64,000 bases of DNA from Sambucus nigra (GCA_949130495.1 OX422211.1:532056017-532120016), one strand, 5' to 3'; shown: positions 36,820 through 49,580, counted from the first letter of the stretch. Translations and numbers: made by a program. Notes: a model not told the origin generated them from the sequence alone.

Positions 36820-37452
36820 AAGACTCGAGTTCAACTTTTCAATTTTTCAATTTCTTTCATTTTCCAAATTTCTCAAAATCCCTCAATTTCATAATTATTA
36901 TACATACATTACGCTTGTTCGCGTCTCATCCCACATATATTATCGTTTCCCAATAACGATCAATATCTTGATGAACGCTCGTATTTTATCTTCTATATTA
37001 TTACTATTTTGGGAACATTCCTGTGGATGACCTCAGCCTATCTTTTCTATGGTATGGGTCGAACGATTCCAATCTCCATTATATAAACACATGCACGCAT
37101 TTCATGGGAATAAAGAAAAATATTAACATTTTCCCATGAGAGACCGAAAGGGAGGGATGGGTGCCTAACACCTTCCCATTCCATAACTTAACCCCCGGAG
37201 CTTCGATCTATTGGTTTCGTATGCATCAGTTTGTCTTGATGTCACTCTCTCGAAGTGGCAACATATTCTTTTGCCTATTTTGACCAAAATAAGCTGGCGA
37301 ATCTATCTCTTTCCATTCACCCCACACCGACGACGGCCGAAGGCCCCTTTTCGAAGAGAAGGGTGCGAGACCGCAATGCAGTTCTTCCTCGAGGGGATCT
37401 TACTCCTCTTTCCCCCTCCAGAACGAAGGCCGTGCCGATCGAGATGGCCACA
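36820..37452 (+). repeat. Tat-like 3' LTR remnant (last 0.63 kb)
   Basis: Plainly homologous to 26069-26677, including 'tcaatttttcaatttctttc', 'gttcgcgtctcatcccacat' and the terminal 'gatggccaca'. The left LTR sequence before 26069, including the TATA box and tandem units, has no counterpart here. Instead the antisense promoter region abuts it. Confidence 0.88.
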
Positions 37453-37465
37453 ATATATATATATA

Positions 37466-37965
<500 letters not shown>

Positions 37966-37968
37966 CAA

Positions 37969-37992
37969 GGGTATGCCCGTGCCTGAAGGCAC
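37969..37992 (-). other. Helitron-type 3' hairpin
   Basis: GTGCCTGAAGGCAC can fold into a 5-6 bp stem. It is followed (minus strand) by GGGCATACCC, which is itself nearly palindromic, and then the putative terminus at 37966. Confidence 0.55.
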
Positions 37993-37999
37993 ATTGATA

Positions 38000-38300
38000 A
38001 TCACAAAATGGCAAAAATTTTCAAAGTACGTCATTGCAACAAGGCAAAAATTTATTTTGCCAAGAATGTTCAAATAGTCTAAATTCTTTTCCCGTCCTCG
38101 AATTTACTTTGTCCAACAATGTTTACCACCCTTGAATTCTCTTGCCATGAACATTCAACATTTTCCACCCTCGAATTCAAATAGTCTAAACTCGTTTTCC
38201 ACCCTCGAATTCGTTTTCCAAAAACGTTCAAATAGTCTTAACAAATAAAAAATAGTCCAACAGCGTTCAAATAGTCAAAATTCATCAGTTGAATTCACAT
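38000..38300. repeat. Short dispersed repeats near the Helitron end
   Basis: The word 'gttcaaatagtc' and variants occur at least four times between 38070 and 38275, with 'ccaccctcgaattc' between them. No gene. Confidence 0.6.
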
Positions 38301-38596
38301 TGTGCCTCAAATTAACAATGTGTCAATTCTTAAAAAATGGGCATAGTCTCCTTTGTATATTGGACTACCCACCCTGGTTAAGGGGTAAAAACCAATCGTA
38401 CAATATTCAAAATGTTCAAACAAACCCAATACAAAGTTTTAGTTTACTTGTATACAGAACATTTTTGACAATATATGAACAAACCAACATAAACATGGCC
38501 TATACATTTCTTGATCTACGTTTTAAGCACTAATAATAACTAACTCAACTACTTATTCAGTTCAGCATCATGCCCTTTGTCCAAAATATAATCTGA

Positions 38597-39040
38597 TTAA
38601 CTTGGTGGAATATGCATAACGCTTCTCCGTACAAAAGTCCCTATAATGGTTAGGCATTTCCTTTTTCAGCCACCCCTTGGCCTCGAATGAAATTGTTCAT
38701 CGAACTCCTCAAAATCATCGGGAGTGTAAAGATGGAATCCGAATTGCTTGTGATTATCTCTCACATGCTTAAACACAAATCTCATGCTACCCAGAAATGC
38801 CAAAAGCAGATGGCTTTTGTTTGAAGTGCATAGGTTTCATGTTCTGATAAAGATTTTGATCTGGATGAAAATATATGGAGACAACCCTTATAACTGCATT
38901 TTATCCTCTCGAATGTAGCCCCATCTTCATCATGAGTTCTTAGATGTCGTTCGGTGTTCTTTTTCAACTGCTTAGTCCCACATTTCTCTCAGGTAATGTG
39001 ATTTTGGTTTGCCCGAACCTATGCGCCTTAATAATGAACA
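38597..39040 (-). pseudogene. TFIIIA: TFIIIA C-terminal zinc-finger fragment
   Basis: Minus-strand pieces give the last fingers and tail of plant transcription factor IIIA, the 5S rRNA gene activator: EKCGTKQLKKN then ERHLRTHDEDG, RIKCSYKGCLHIFSS (C2H2 finger), then after a frameshift near 38790 MRFVFKHVRDNH and YTPDDFEEFDEQFHSRPRGG. This tail is diagnostic for plant TFIIIA. A conserved Cys of one finger is a TGA (near 38989), the Arg after PRGG is a TGA, and one finger has lost its Cys/His order. The rest of the protein (first fingers) is not present upstream. It ends at a TAA at 38597. It is best explained as a captured gene fragment. Confidence 0.85.
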
Positions 39041-40422
39041 TAGCAAGGAAAACCATATTTGTTAAATCTGCAAAATAAATCAAAAAATAAAAATGAATTA
39101 GGTTGCATTTGAGCATCAATGCATTCATGTTTTTAACGAAAAATATTCAAGCATCAATCATTTCAGCACAGTGTTAAACGTACATCTGTGATCAGGTCTT
39201 ATGAAGAAGATTTATTGGAATCCTCACAATAGTACATCTGTGATCAGATCTTTCCCTTAATTCGTCAGGTAATTAAATCTGATCTTTCTATTATATATAA
39301 TATGCATTAAAAGGTCTTATGCATATAGTTTTACTATGTTGCCTAACTGAGTTTTATTTGCTTAATAAATGTAGGCATTGTCATTGTATGTTACACAATT
39401 TCGTAATTTCTACTCTTAAGAACAGTTGCATTAAGTGAAAAAAAATAAAACTTATAGATATCAAATTTGTGGGATGAACACGATCAATAGAATCTTTCAA
39501 TACTCAATCCCACTCAAAAAAACACATATACTAACTACTACTACAATAAATGAAATTTCTAATAAAATAACTCAGTATCTTGTAAGTATCGCATTTAGTT
39601 ACTATTACATGATTGTGTATCCAATTACTATTAATCAAACAACTTACATGATTATGCATCCAATGCTTGCTCTCATTCACGTCTGTGTCTTTCATCTAGG
39701 AGCATCTATAGTATTCCAGCAGCATCTTCATAACATGTTTATCAAAAATTTTATAATATCAGTTGTATAGTTATTGAACAATATAAACTATAGTTATTGA
39801 ATAATATAAACTATAGTTGAATAATAACAACTATACAGCTTATATTAGTTGATATTAGGGGGTTATTGAATATGAACTATTTAACAAGGAATGCAGCAAC
39901 ACTGATATAAATAGTAATCAAATTACTAACAACAATAGCAACACGTATATAGCAACGGGACCACAAAACTAATCAAAGAACTAACATCAACAACACCAAC
40001 GTAAAGAATGCACCAAAATCTGTTATATCTGTGAACAAAACGTTATTAGTGTTCATGAATAGAACAAAGATTAAATTATGATATCTAATTATATAACAAA
40101 TAGGTTATAAGGAACAAATGAAACATCAAATCCAAAGCAGTTAGTAGAAATAAAATAAAACTATGCATAGGTTTTTATTCTTATTCATCATAATTCAAAG
40201 CCTCTATATTAAACTAAATTGTTAAAACTTAAGTTAAACACCTACAAACATGATCAATATTACACAAAACCAAATAAATAATATGTTATATTTATGATAA
40301 TATAAGGAAAATAATATCAAAAGGAGGAAAGGTGAATTCTTGCATGCCTGTTTGGTAGACAAAATCTTTGCCATGCCTAATTTGGCTAGATATCCAACTT
40401 CAAGTGTCAGTTAAACACATAC
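39041..40422. other. AT-rich interior of candidate Helitron
   Basis: No gene recognised. Small tandem duplications occur, for example 'gtacatctgtgatcag' at 39181 and 39231 and 'aatataaactatagtt' units near 39780-39830. Confidence 0.5.
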
Positions 40423-40693
40423 CTGTTGATATCTTGACTACAAATGATCCATATCCCCATCACTAATGAACTTTTTAGGAGAAACAACATTGTCTTGTAG
40501 CATAGAACCACTCAAAAACATCTTATGCACATGAGAAGATTGTGCTAAGGAGATACTTTATCGTAGAGTCTCATCGTCATATCTTCCAGCTTCTCGTTCC
40601 TCAGCTTTTAGTAATGACTCTGTCTGACTCTGCTGTTCGAACTCTGATTGAATAGAATATTTCCAATTCGGACTCCCAGTGGCCACATCATCC
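40423..40693 (-). pseudogene. Unidentified captured exon
   Basis: One minus-strand frame contains DVATGSPNWKYSIQSEFEQQ, then SLLKAEEREAGRYDDETL and SISLAQSSHVHKMFLSGSML, ending QQ at a GTATGT donor (40422-40417). Its composition (charged, Ser-rich) is protein-like and unlike the surrounding AT-rich sequence. Two in-frame stops (TAA after DDETLR, TAG near the end) show decay. I do not recognise the gene. It is on the same strand as the TFIIIA fragment but does not belong to it. Confidence 0.5.
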
Positions 40694-42542
40694 TCACAGA
40701 CATTAAAACAACATTTGATAGTGTTGTGTCAATGGAACTAAATGTGTGCCTTCAAGTCACAATACATATGATAAAAGTAATATATCATGTGAGATAAATT
40801 AACACAATAAATTAAGAAATTTACTTCGTAAAGGATATCCAATTCGTTGTCTAACTTGAAATGTCAAGAGTTTAAGATAAACACTTCGTTATGATAGGCA
40901 AAAAAGAAAAGGAATAATCATTTAATAAAGACATAACCAATAGACCATGTAACTATTGAATAGCTTTTTTCCAACAAAACAAATCATATAAAACAACTAT
41001 TGAATAGATTTTTATCCTTGCACCCAAGCAATCATAGCCCTATAAAAAGTGCACACAAATGAAGACACTGAACTTGAACACAAAAGATTATTGTTAAATG
41101 GTACATTATACTGCTAAAAGAAAGAAGCCAAGAATAAAAAGAAAAGTTCCAGAAAAATAAAAACTACAAAGAAAAATAGATTTTAGTATATCAATATCCT
41201 AAAGAACATCTCTGTGTGACATAAATGGCATAAATTAAACAAAAAAACTGTGACATAATCCTTAATACACACGTGACTAACAGATGCAGGTCATATATAC
41301 TCTTTCCCCCAAAAGAAACAAACCACGTTAAAATTTTAAAATTTTTAAAAGAAAAAAGTATTGACATCATTTAAGATAGAAAAATGTTCTTCAAACGAAG
41401 AAATGAGGCAAAAGCAAGACTATAGACTCTGCCAAATTATCATATAGTGTCAAGGTCTCTGATATGAACCAAGATCTTATGCATCTTTTATATGTAATTA
41501 AATGTGCATAAGCAGTTCAGAGAGTTGGAACGCTGAGATACCATGAAGTTGGGGCCACCTAAAACTTGGAAGATACATAAATTGTACGTCAAACACCAAA
41601 AAAATAAGATATATCGAGTATGTAATTAATAAGGAGTCACAATAAGATGTATGCCTAATCTTCTGGTTTAACCCCTAATTTGAATATGTAATTTCCATAG
41701 TATTATACCTAATAGTGTGGCAAACCACGACTAATACTTCCATACTTCGTATATTCACAACAGCATGCAGTGTACTAACATACAGTGTACTAACATTGTA
41801 TGATGCTCCGATTCAATCGCAACAATATACACTGTTTGAACATAAAAGATATAGCTCTAACATAAAAGATATATCAAGTTACTTAATAATAACTATCATG
41901 AAATCGCACTGGTAGAGGTTATGCAATTACGCATAATAAAAATATCCTAAGCAATCAAATCAACAGTGGTAGAGGCTCTATGTTCCTCCATATCTTAAGC
42001 AATCAAGTACCTCAGCTAATTCTTTGACTCAATAGTAGAATACCAAAACAACCAACCTAGCATGCTTAATAATGACAAACATATGAACGAGACCTGAATA
42101 TCAAAAACAGAATAAAAGAAAAAAACATCATTAGTGTTAAAATGCACAGAAGTAAGAAAAGCCGAGGAAACCAAAAGATGCACACAATCTCAGAGACTAA
42201 GTTGATATCAATTTCATCATGAAGCATGCCTACATTTCTCAACCTTAGCTATGTTTTCTGTAAATACACAAAGACCAAGTGGATGCCAAGTTGTTACTCA
42301 TAAACCATTAACGATTGGAAAATAAAAAGAAAGCCTACATTCATTTGCACTTTCTTACAAACTGATATTTACAATCAATCTCACATTGTATTGTCTAAAA
42401 CACCTGTTAGGAAAACAAATGGAAAATTAGAAAATTTAAGTCAAAGTATTTGAATATATAAAAATCCTTTTCAACGTAACATACGTTCCTATATTCTTAT
42501 ATTTACAATCAAAGTCTCAGAATATCACGGACTGAAACTTGC

Positions 42543-42740
42543 CTGGGACTTGGGCTACAATTTTGTTATTCTTGAAGCTTGCCAATTCTATTTAAAAGAG
42601 ACCTGGTAGATCCCAGTCGAGGGGCTAACCCAACAGCTGACTGGCTTGTAACCCGTGGAGAGAAGGACCTGCTATATGCAGATTGGATTGGGGAAACCAC
42701 CCCACACTCAGTTAGATTGAACACATCAAAATCTAAGGAC
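42543..42740 (-). pseudogene. Unidentified captured exon-like segment
   Basis: After a GCAG acceptor at 42741 the minus strand encodes SLDFDVFNLTECGVVSPIQS, then YSRSFSPRVTSQSAVGLAPR and LGSTRSLLNRIGKLQE before a stop. A GC-type donor (GCAAGT) lies at 42542. It is Ser/Arg-rich and I do not recognise it. The GC content is clearly above that of the surroundings. Confidence 0.45.
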
Positions 42741-43501
42741 CTGCAATGCATAAGTGAAAATTAAAACAACCTCAAAAACTAATGAACATGTTCCATAAGA
42801 AACACAGTAGCCATATGTGCAAACATTCAAACATTCACTTTATGTATTTATAACTAACATGGTCATATTATAAGGCCACCATGATAATGAAGCCTACAAA
42901 CACTCACTTTAGCACACTACATGATCCACTACAGATGATCCATACCATGTGATGAATGATAATAGACAAAATAAACAAAGAAAGGTTTGTTTGATCATCG
43001 ACATTAATCTAAATCCTCAATAAAAATAATCAATATCATTAGCACAAATGATGATTCAAGTGATCATAATAGATCGTAGGCATTGATTTTATTGGGATCT
43101 GTGTCACAAATTGAGCACTGAGTATAGTGTACATGGAAATACAAAAAAAATTCAATAGTTATTAAAGTAACTTTAATAAAATGCACAATACGATAAATAA
43201 TTAAAACACTATCAACAGAAATCATAGTGTTGTGATTAGAAACTGAAATTAACTTAAGTACCCACTGAAATTAACACTATCAATTTAAATTAACACTATC
43301 AACTCCATTGATTGTTATATCTTGTATTCTTTGTTCAAGTACCCACTTTGTTTGAATTGGTACTCCATTGAGTACGTCCTCTATTCAAAACTTGCTCTGT
43401 TTGGAGGATGGTGGCAACATTGTATTTATGGAAGCATTGTGTTTTTCAGAGTATATACTATGTCACTAACTATTGGGTGTATTTACTCTGAAATAAACAA
43501 A

Positions 43502-43669
43502 AAATTGCAGCGCCATCCAGTTGTAATAGCGCTCATCCCATTGCTCTTCTAATTGTAGCTCCATCAATGGGTTGTCGTGATTGAGACCAACAGCAACACC
43601 CTTCAATGATGTCTTAAATACCTTATTAACAACAAAAAAAATAATATGAAAATCAACTTGCAATGGCAT
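43502..43669 (-). pseudogene. Possible captured exon
   Basis: After a TTACAG acceptor at 43670 the frame includes VFKTSLKGVAVGLNHDN and MELQLEEQWDERYYNWMALQ. The acidic, Trp-containing run is protein-like, but I do not recognise it and part of the frame (HIIFFVVNK) looks intronic. Low certainty. Confidence 0.3.
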
Positions 43670-45578
43670 CTGTAAGGGAGAGATGGAGAATTCATCATTG
43701 AATCAAAGAAATTTTTTTAACTAAAAAACCTTTAAGATTAAATGTTATCACTTTGGATTTTTATCTTATTTTGGTGTCTTGGCAAGACCTATAGGTCTAT
43801 AAAGCAGGATTTCATGTTAGGGAATAAAACCTAGTTACATCATAGCACAAAGTAAAGAAACAAAATAAAAATATCTTTCACTATCACCATTCTAGTGGAT
43901 TAGATACCATCTCATTAATTAGGTTCGTAACTCTCCGAAGGACAGACTATAGTCACTAAAGGAGGACATATTATGGTATAATAAGATTAATGTTCCAATA
44001 ATTTTTTAGGCAGCAAATAGATGTTTTAAAACTTCAAAAGTATAATCATTTAAAAAACCCAAATCTAACCTTGACGGTGCAAAACTTCAAAAGAATAAAT
44101 TAACAGTTGCAAAACACGTATTGCAGTTATAGTGCTCTTACTCATAGAATTTACATAGCTATAATATGTCACTTTCATCACAACAACATAAAAGCTAATC
44201 CAAGTCATACATCCTCTACCATATACTTGGGGGAGCTGCTACCACCTTTTAACTTTCGATTTGAATATACACTGGATAAGTGTTTACCACAAAAGAAACT
44301 TAAATTATTAACATTCTAAAATTCCAAAGAACATAAAATCAATAATTGGGCCAATAAAACCTTGTATCTAGATATTTTCTAATGTGTGTAAGCAACTCTA
44401 TTAATTTTTTCACCTTATTCATGGCATCGCGAATAGGACATTTGCGTGTATTCAGATTTCAGAGTTTACTTATTTTCAAGTTTAAAAACTTTGATAGCAG
44501 GAACAATCCTATTAATTTTTACTTTCTGTGGTACCTTATTCAAAATATGTCTATATCAGAGACAACTATCAAAAACATGACATGAGTAACACTATCAGAC
44601 CTACTTTATCTGAACACAACGAACACCACATATGTATTCAAATGAATACAAACAAACTATAATCACATGTATTAATACATAAGTGAAAAGAAAATTCGGA
44701 TTACTCGAATCAACGCATGAGAATTTTTCATGTAATACTTAAAAATTATCAGAACAACAAAATTGCAATATCACACATATGATTGTTGAGGCTTATCGAA
44801 AACACATATTTAGATACCCAAACCAACTTTTCATATTTAGATATCCAAACCAACTTACTCTGCATATCAAACCAAAGAAAATCAAAAGCTTCCCAGATTG
44901 ACAAAGCTTCCCAAATTGACAAAGCAAGAAAATATCATAACAAATGTTGGGGATTTGATTCCGACTACCCTCTCACAACTACCATATAATTATTCTGAAA
45001 TTAGATATTTTGCAACAATAAATTAAAAAAACCAAGAAATTAACATATCTAGTGAAGTGCATGAGATTTACAAATAAAATGTGACCAAGAAATCTACATA
45101 TCCAGTATGCACCTCCTTTGTAAAATCAGGAAGCGGTTGTGGGCAGCAAAAAAGAAAATCCCATGTAAAGAATAAATAACACTGTAAATTTCTTGAACCA
45201 TAAATATGATAGATGCATCACATAGAGTTGGAAACAAACAATAGCAAAGCAATCAGAACCTGATATTACAACAAAAAAATATGTAAAAAAAGCTAGGATG
45301 AACAAACACATAAAAGTAAATAAAATAAAAATGCAAAACAAACAACCTCAAGTGGAAAGAACACCATAATCAGAGCAGAACAACCTCAAGTCCTTTTTGC
45401 AAATGGAGCAAAACTAACCATTTGCAGAAAAAAGTCCCTTCAGTAGGGGAAACATTTATATTTCACCATATGAAACCCTATTAAGAGAAAAACACCATAA
45501 TCAGAACAAAAAGTTGTGAAACACAATCAAACCTAAAATCCAAAATCAAAAAATATCGAGCACATAGGAGGGAGTTAC

Positions 45579-46101
45579 CTGAGTGCGTGGGATAGAAGCT
45601 TGAGAGAGACAATGTTGTTGTTCTGAATTTCGGCCCAATCTAAGAGTGTATAAATAATAAGAGGGTATAAATGATAAGAATCTAAAATGTTCTTGAAATC
45701 TAAATAACCTAAATATAAATATAAGTGCATAGAATAGCAAACAACAATATAAGTGAATAGAACAGCAAATGTGAATCGAACACTAAATAAAAAACATATT
45801 TATGGACCATGAATCGAAACATTATAAATCGACCATGAATCAAAACAGAAAACATCAAAGAACAAAAATAGGGTATTAAGTGAACATCAAACGATGAATT
45901 GTCCATGAATCGAACAACAAGCGATTAATACATTTTAGGTTTAATCATACCTGAATCGAATAGGTAAAAATACTACAAACAAGTATAAAATCGACCATGA
46001 ATCAAAAAATTTAGCAACGATGGAGATACAGCAATCGATCGACCAACAGTCAAAAAAATAATTACCTTTGTTGATAGTTGTTGATCGTGGTTGTTAGTCG
46101 T

Positions 46102-46167
<66 letters not shown>

Positions 46168-46200
46168 AAGTGAGGGTGAAAAATAAGAAGACGAGTTGGT
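45579..46200 (-). other. Possible captured 5' end of a gene (GA repeat, two UTR-type exons)
   Basis: On the minus strand a CT-rich tract (46165-46104) precedes 'caactatcaacaaag' and a GTAAT donor (46065-46061). A 43-base segment (45621-45579) has an ATTCAG acceptor and a GTAACT donor. No ATG is evident. This resembles a 5' UTR with an intron. The order relative to the exons above fits one minus-strand transcript. Confidence 0.35.
46104..46165. repeat. GA microsatellite
   Basis: About 31 GA units. Confidence 0.95.
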
Positions 46201-46435
46201 TTGGAGAATGAGTGGAAAGGGGAGAATGGGAGCAAATACTATTGTACCCTTGTGTTTGAGTTTTGGAGAAAAGAGGGAAACAAATTAGAGAGTGTCAAAA
46301 GAGGGGGAACCCAAAATTTGCAAGGGTAAAATAGGTATTGCAGGAAAAAATTTATCTCATGACATCATGTGCCAAACTTGTGACATACATAAGTTTCCTA
46401 CTTTATTATTTATATATATATATATATATATATGA

Positions 46436-46507
46436 TTTTTCAGTTTGATGCTAGGAAGAAAGCCATAATTTCTATTGAATATGATCTGCTCAAGCAAAGT
46501 TGGAACC
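46436..46507 (+). other. Orphan exon-like scrap between Helitron and LTR C
   Basis: After 'tttttcag' a frame reads FDARKKAIISIEYDLLKQSW and is then cut by the LTR at 46508. It could be the end of an intron and the start of an exon of a host gene, but it is too short to identify. Confidence 0.3.
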
Positions 46508-48628
46508 TGTAATACCCCATACGTTTATGGATAATTAAATTACATGAGTAGATGTAATTTAATAATTTGAGAATTTAAAGTAAATATTAATTTTCAAGTG
46601 ACAGATTAATATTTACATGTGTTATATTTACTTACAGGAATAAGTAAATGAGATGAACTATTTGTATTTCAGGTCGCAGGTAAATAAAAGCGGCAGGTGA
46701 AGTTCTTATATTCGAAAAACAAGTGTGGAGATATGTTGGGTTTAAGACATGAATTTTTTATAAGTGACTCGGATGGAGATTTCAAGTGCACCGTTGTTTT
46801 CGAAATGGCCGCAATAGTCAGAATAGAGTACCCGGGGGTAGTGTTTGGGTTATGGAGACTTTTTGGATCAATAGGGACTTGCATTTGTGTATACGAGTCA
46901 ATTTTGGGTTTAATAATTGGATAACCCTAATTTTCTCTCTTATAAGCAACGAGAGAAAGAGAAAAAGGAAAGAAAAGAAAGAAAGAAAGAAAGAAGAAAG
47001 AAGAGAAAGAAGGAAGAAAAGTGGGAAAAGAGGAGAACTCCGGCCAAGATCCGACGGATTTCGACACGAAATCGTCGAATTTATCCAACGAGGCAAGTGT
47101 TTAAATTACTTTAATGATTTAAATGTGTTTATAATTCATATTATAGTTGGTGAAAACAATATGAATTTTATGTTTGGGATTCTTGAATAAAAAGGGGTTT
47201 GGGGAAGATGATTTCATATAAAATTGTTGTGTTAACAACTCCATATGAAATCTGAGTTTAAATCCATGTTAATGGTGTAATATTTGTGGATAAATTGGAA
47301 GGGTTGAATAAAAACTAGGGTTTAATTGAGATAGGGTTTAAATATTAATTAACTTGATGAATTCCAAGAATAAATTGGTGTGTTGGGTATATCTAAGTGT
47401 GTAGATGTTTATAGAAATGGTTGGTGAGGGTAGAAACCAAAAATTTTGGAGTTTTAGAAGAAGATGAACTCCCGAATTGATTGGATCGTCGAATCGGTTC
47501 ATTTTATTGGTCATCAGTTCGATTCATTTTAGGGACATCGGACCGGTTAGTTTTGGGGATATAGGTTCGGTTCAATTATGTCAGAATTGGATTGGTTCGT
47601 TCTAGGGCCATAGGTTTCGTTCGATTATGTCAGAACCGGATCGGTTCGTTTTAGGTCCATGGGTTCGGTTCAGTTATGATAGAAAATTTTTAGAGAGGTT
47701 CTTGGACTAAAAAGGATTGGAGAAAAATTCCTTTTGGAAATAAATAATAGGGGACCCTAAATAGAGGGTGAGGGCCCCTAAAAGATTTAGTGCGGGATGT
47801 ATAAATCTCGAGTTAGTCTGAATAAGATTTGGGATATGAATTTAAGGAGTGTTTTGGGATGAATAACACTCGGGAGATTATTTCAGCAGGTATATATATA
47901 TATATATATATTTGAATATGTGTAGAATATATATACGGATAGTATATGTGAATAATAATCCGAATGTGCAAGTAAGATGAAATTAGAATACTAGCTAGTA
48001 GTGACAAGCTATTACTCGGGAAAATTTATTTATGTGAGAATTGTTTCATAAGTGAGTGAGTACTTATGGGATTAAAATAAGTGGTGTGTTTACTTATTAA
48101 TCTATACGAATTGATATATAAAGGGATTATAGGCTAATACCACGAGAGATAGGCATGGATAGACGGATTTGAAGATATATATACGAGTAAAGAGACATTA
48201 TATATATGATATGATTATGAATATATCAGTGTGCCAATGATATATTTATATGAAGCATACCCCTCTAGTGTTATCATGGAAATTTGCATGATGTGGGTGA
48301 TCCCCCTGGCTTGAGGAGAAGGTCGCGTACAGTCCCTAGGTCATAGCATCCATTTTTATATTATGTGATTTTTATCAGGGGTGAGATGTGGTGGGTATGT
48401 TTCGTTCTCATTTTGAGTGAGGAACTATGACTGCGTCCCATACGTTGTGATTTGGTTTTTACCAAGTCGGTGTGAGAGTCCGACGGCTGGTACTCAGAAT
48501 GATATGTGAGTAATTTCTTAGAAGACGATAGCATTATAGAGACTGCATCCATTGAGTTATAGCTCTGAGGGATGGTTATTATACTTATATAGTGTGTGAT
48601 ATATAAGTATGGATATACTTGATGTGTT

Positions 48629-48690
<62 letters not shown>

Positions 48691-49578
48691 AAATAAAGAA
48701 TGAAATGTGGAAAATTTATAGATCATCTCGGAGCATAAAATCCCGAATAAAATATGTGATATAAGTATATAAAGATGAGAATATTATATACAAGATAAAT
48801 AAGACTAAAATGTGAATGGTGTAATAGCTAGTGAAGGTTATTCATAATGAATGGAAATATGATAAGCGATAAATTTTAAGGTATAAGCTCGGGCGAAAGC
48901 TTGGAATAATGTACGCGGGACTTGAGATAGCGTATAATGATTTAGTTGTTGTAAGAGATTAGTTAGGCGAGAGAGCTTAACTAGGGTGTTTTGAAATATG
49001 CGTGCACTGTTAGATGAGATGTGAGGGGTATGTTAAGCACTTGATAAAAATGTTGTTCAAAACTCGGGCTCGGACTCGTATTTATCTTTTCTTTTTATTC
49101 TCCTTTGTTATACTTTTTAGGTTCCAGACACAGGGACGCCTGGATGAATATTCTTTCGAGTCAGACATTGCTACCGCAACTGTGGATGTTGGCTAGAAAT
49201 TATTTAGACGCTTCTATCCTTGTGATCTAGATAGGAGGTATTGTTGTAATATTCGAGCATATTGACCAATTGTTGTCCTTTATTTTATTTTGCGCATTTT
49301 TTGTTTACGCCCTTTCATGATGGTTGTATTAATATTTTATCGAGAGTTATCGGTTATTATTTATTCATTTTAGTTGTTGTTCATATCTTTGTATGGATGG
49401 ATTTAGTTGTGTGTTTTAGTTAAAAAGATTATAATGTTTATAATTTGACACCGGGCCTAATAGGTTATTAGTAATTAAATGGTTTTCGACAGTGATGCTG
49501 AGAATAAAACCATATAAGATTCCTGTTTAATTCGATATAGGACTGACCACTCGGTATTTTATTAGGAGGGGTGTCGCA
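46508..49578 (+). repeat. Element C LTR, about 3.07 kb, chromovirus family
   Basis: It starts TGTAATACCCCATACGTTTA and ends GGGGTGTCGCA, followed after two bases by a Met-initiator primer site. Internal blocks are shared with B ('tcatagcatcc', 'actcgggctc', 'ttccagacacaggg') and with the right-edge LTR. A purine-only tract occupies about 46951-47035. Palindrome-like 'atcggttc/gaaccgga' words are repeated between 47470 and 47680. No second LTR is present. Confidence 0.88.
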
Positions 49579-49580
49579 GA

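Larger units (their letters stand above)
24517..37452 (+). mobile_element. Tat/Ogre-like element without RT, RNase H or integrase, with antisense genes
   Basis: The left LTR (24517-26677), a primer site at 26679 and a + strand gag-protease are followed by two minus-strand genes and then a right LTR remnant (36820-37452) in the same orientation as the left one. The last 610-630 bases of the two LTRs are plainly homologous and both end in ccaca. Both element ends are flanked by atata, consistent with a target duplication although the surroundings are TA-rich. Tat-lineage elements are known to carry extra ORFs, some antisense and some with domains otherwise found in DNA transposons. The enzymes needed for copying are not visible anywhere in the 13 kb. 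Confidence 0.72.
37966..46435 (-). mobile_element. Candidate non-autonomous Helitron, about 8.5 kb
   Basis: On the minus strand the right end starts TC followed by ATATAT and AATAATAAAGTAGGAAAC, which resembles plant Helitron 5' ends, with an A before it. The left end has the hairpin GTGCCTTCAGGCAC (37992-37979), then GGGCATACCC and CTTG, with T after it. A hairpin about 10-12 bases before a CTRR end, inserted between A and T, is the Helitron pattern. Here the end is CTTG, not a perfect CTRR. The interior has pieces of unrelated genes on the same strand (TFIIIA, others), as is typical of Helitron capture. No Rep/helicase is present. Confidence 0.55.

Noticed and set aside
38070..38290. CRISPR-like spaced repeats of 'gttcaaatagtc'
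   Set aside because: Repeats are short, irregularly spaced and imperfect, in a plant element. No cas genes and no constant unit length.
46818..47190. Lys/Arg/Glu-rich frames near 46780-47190 (and the Phe/Leu/Ser-rich reverse)
   Set aside because: They are translations of a purine-only tract in LTR C.
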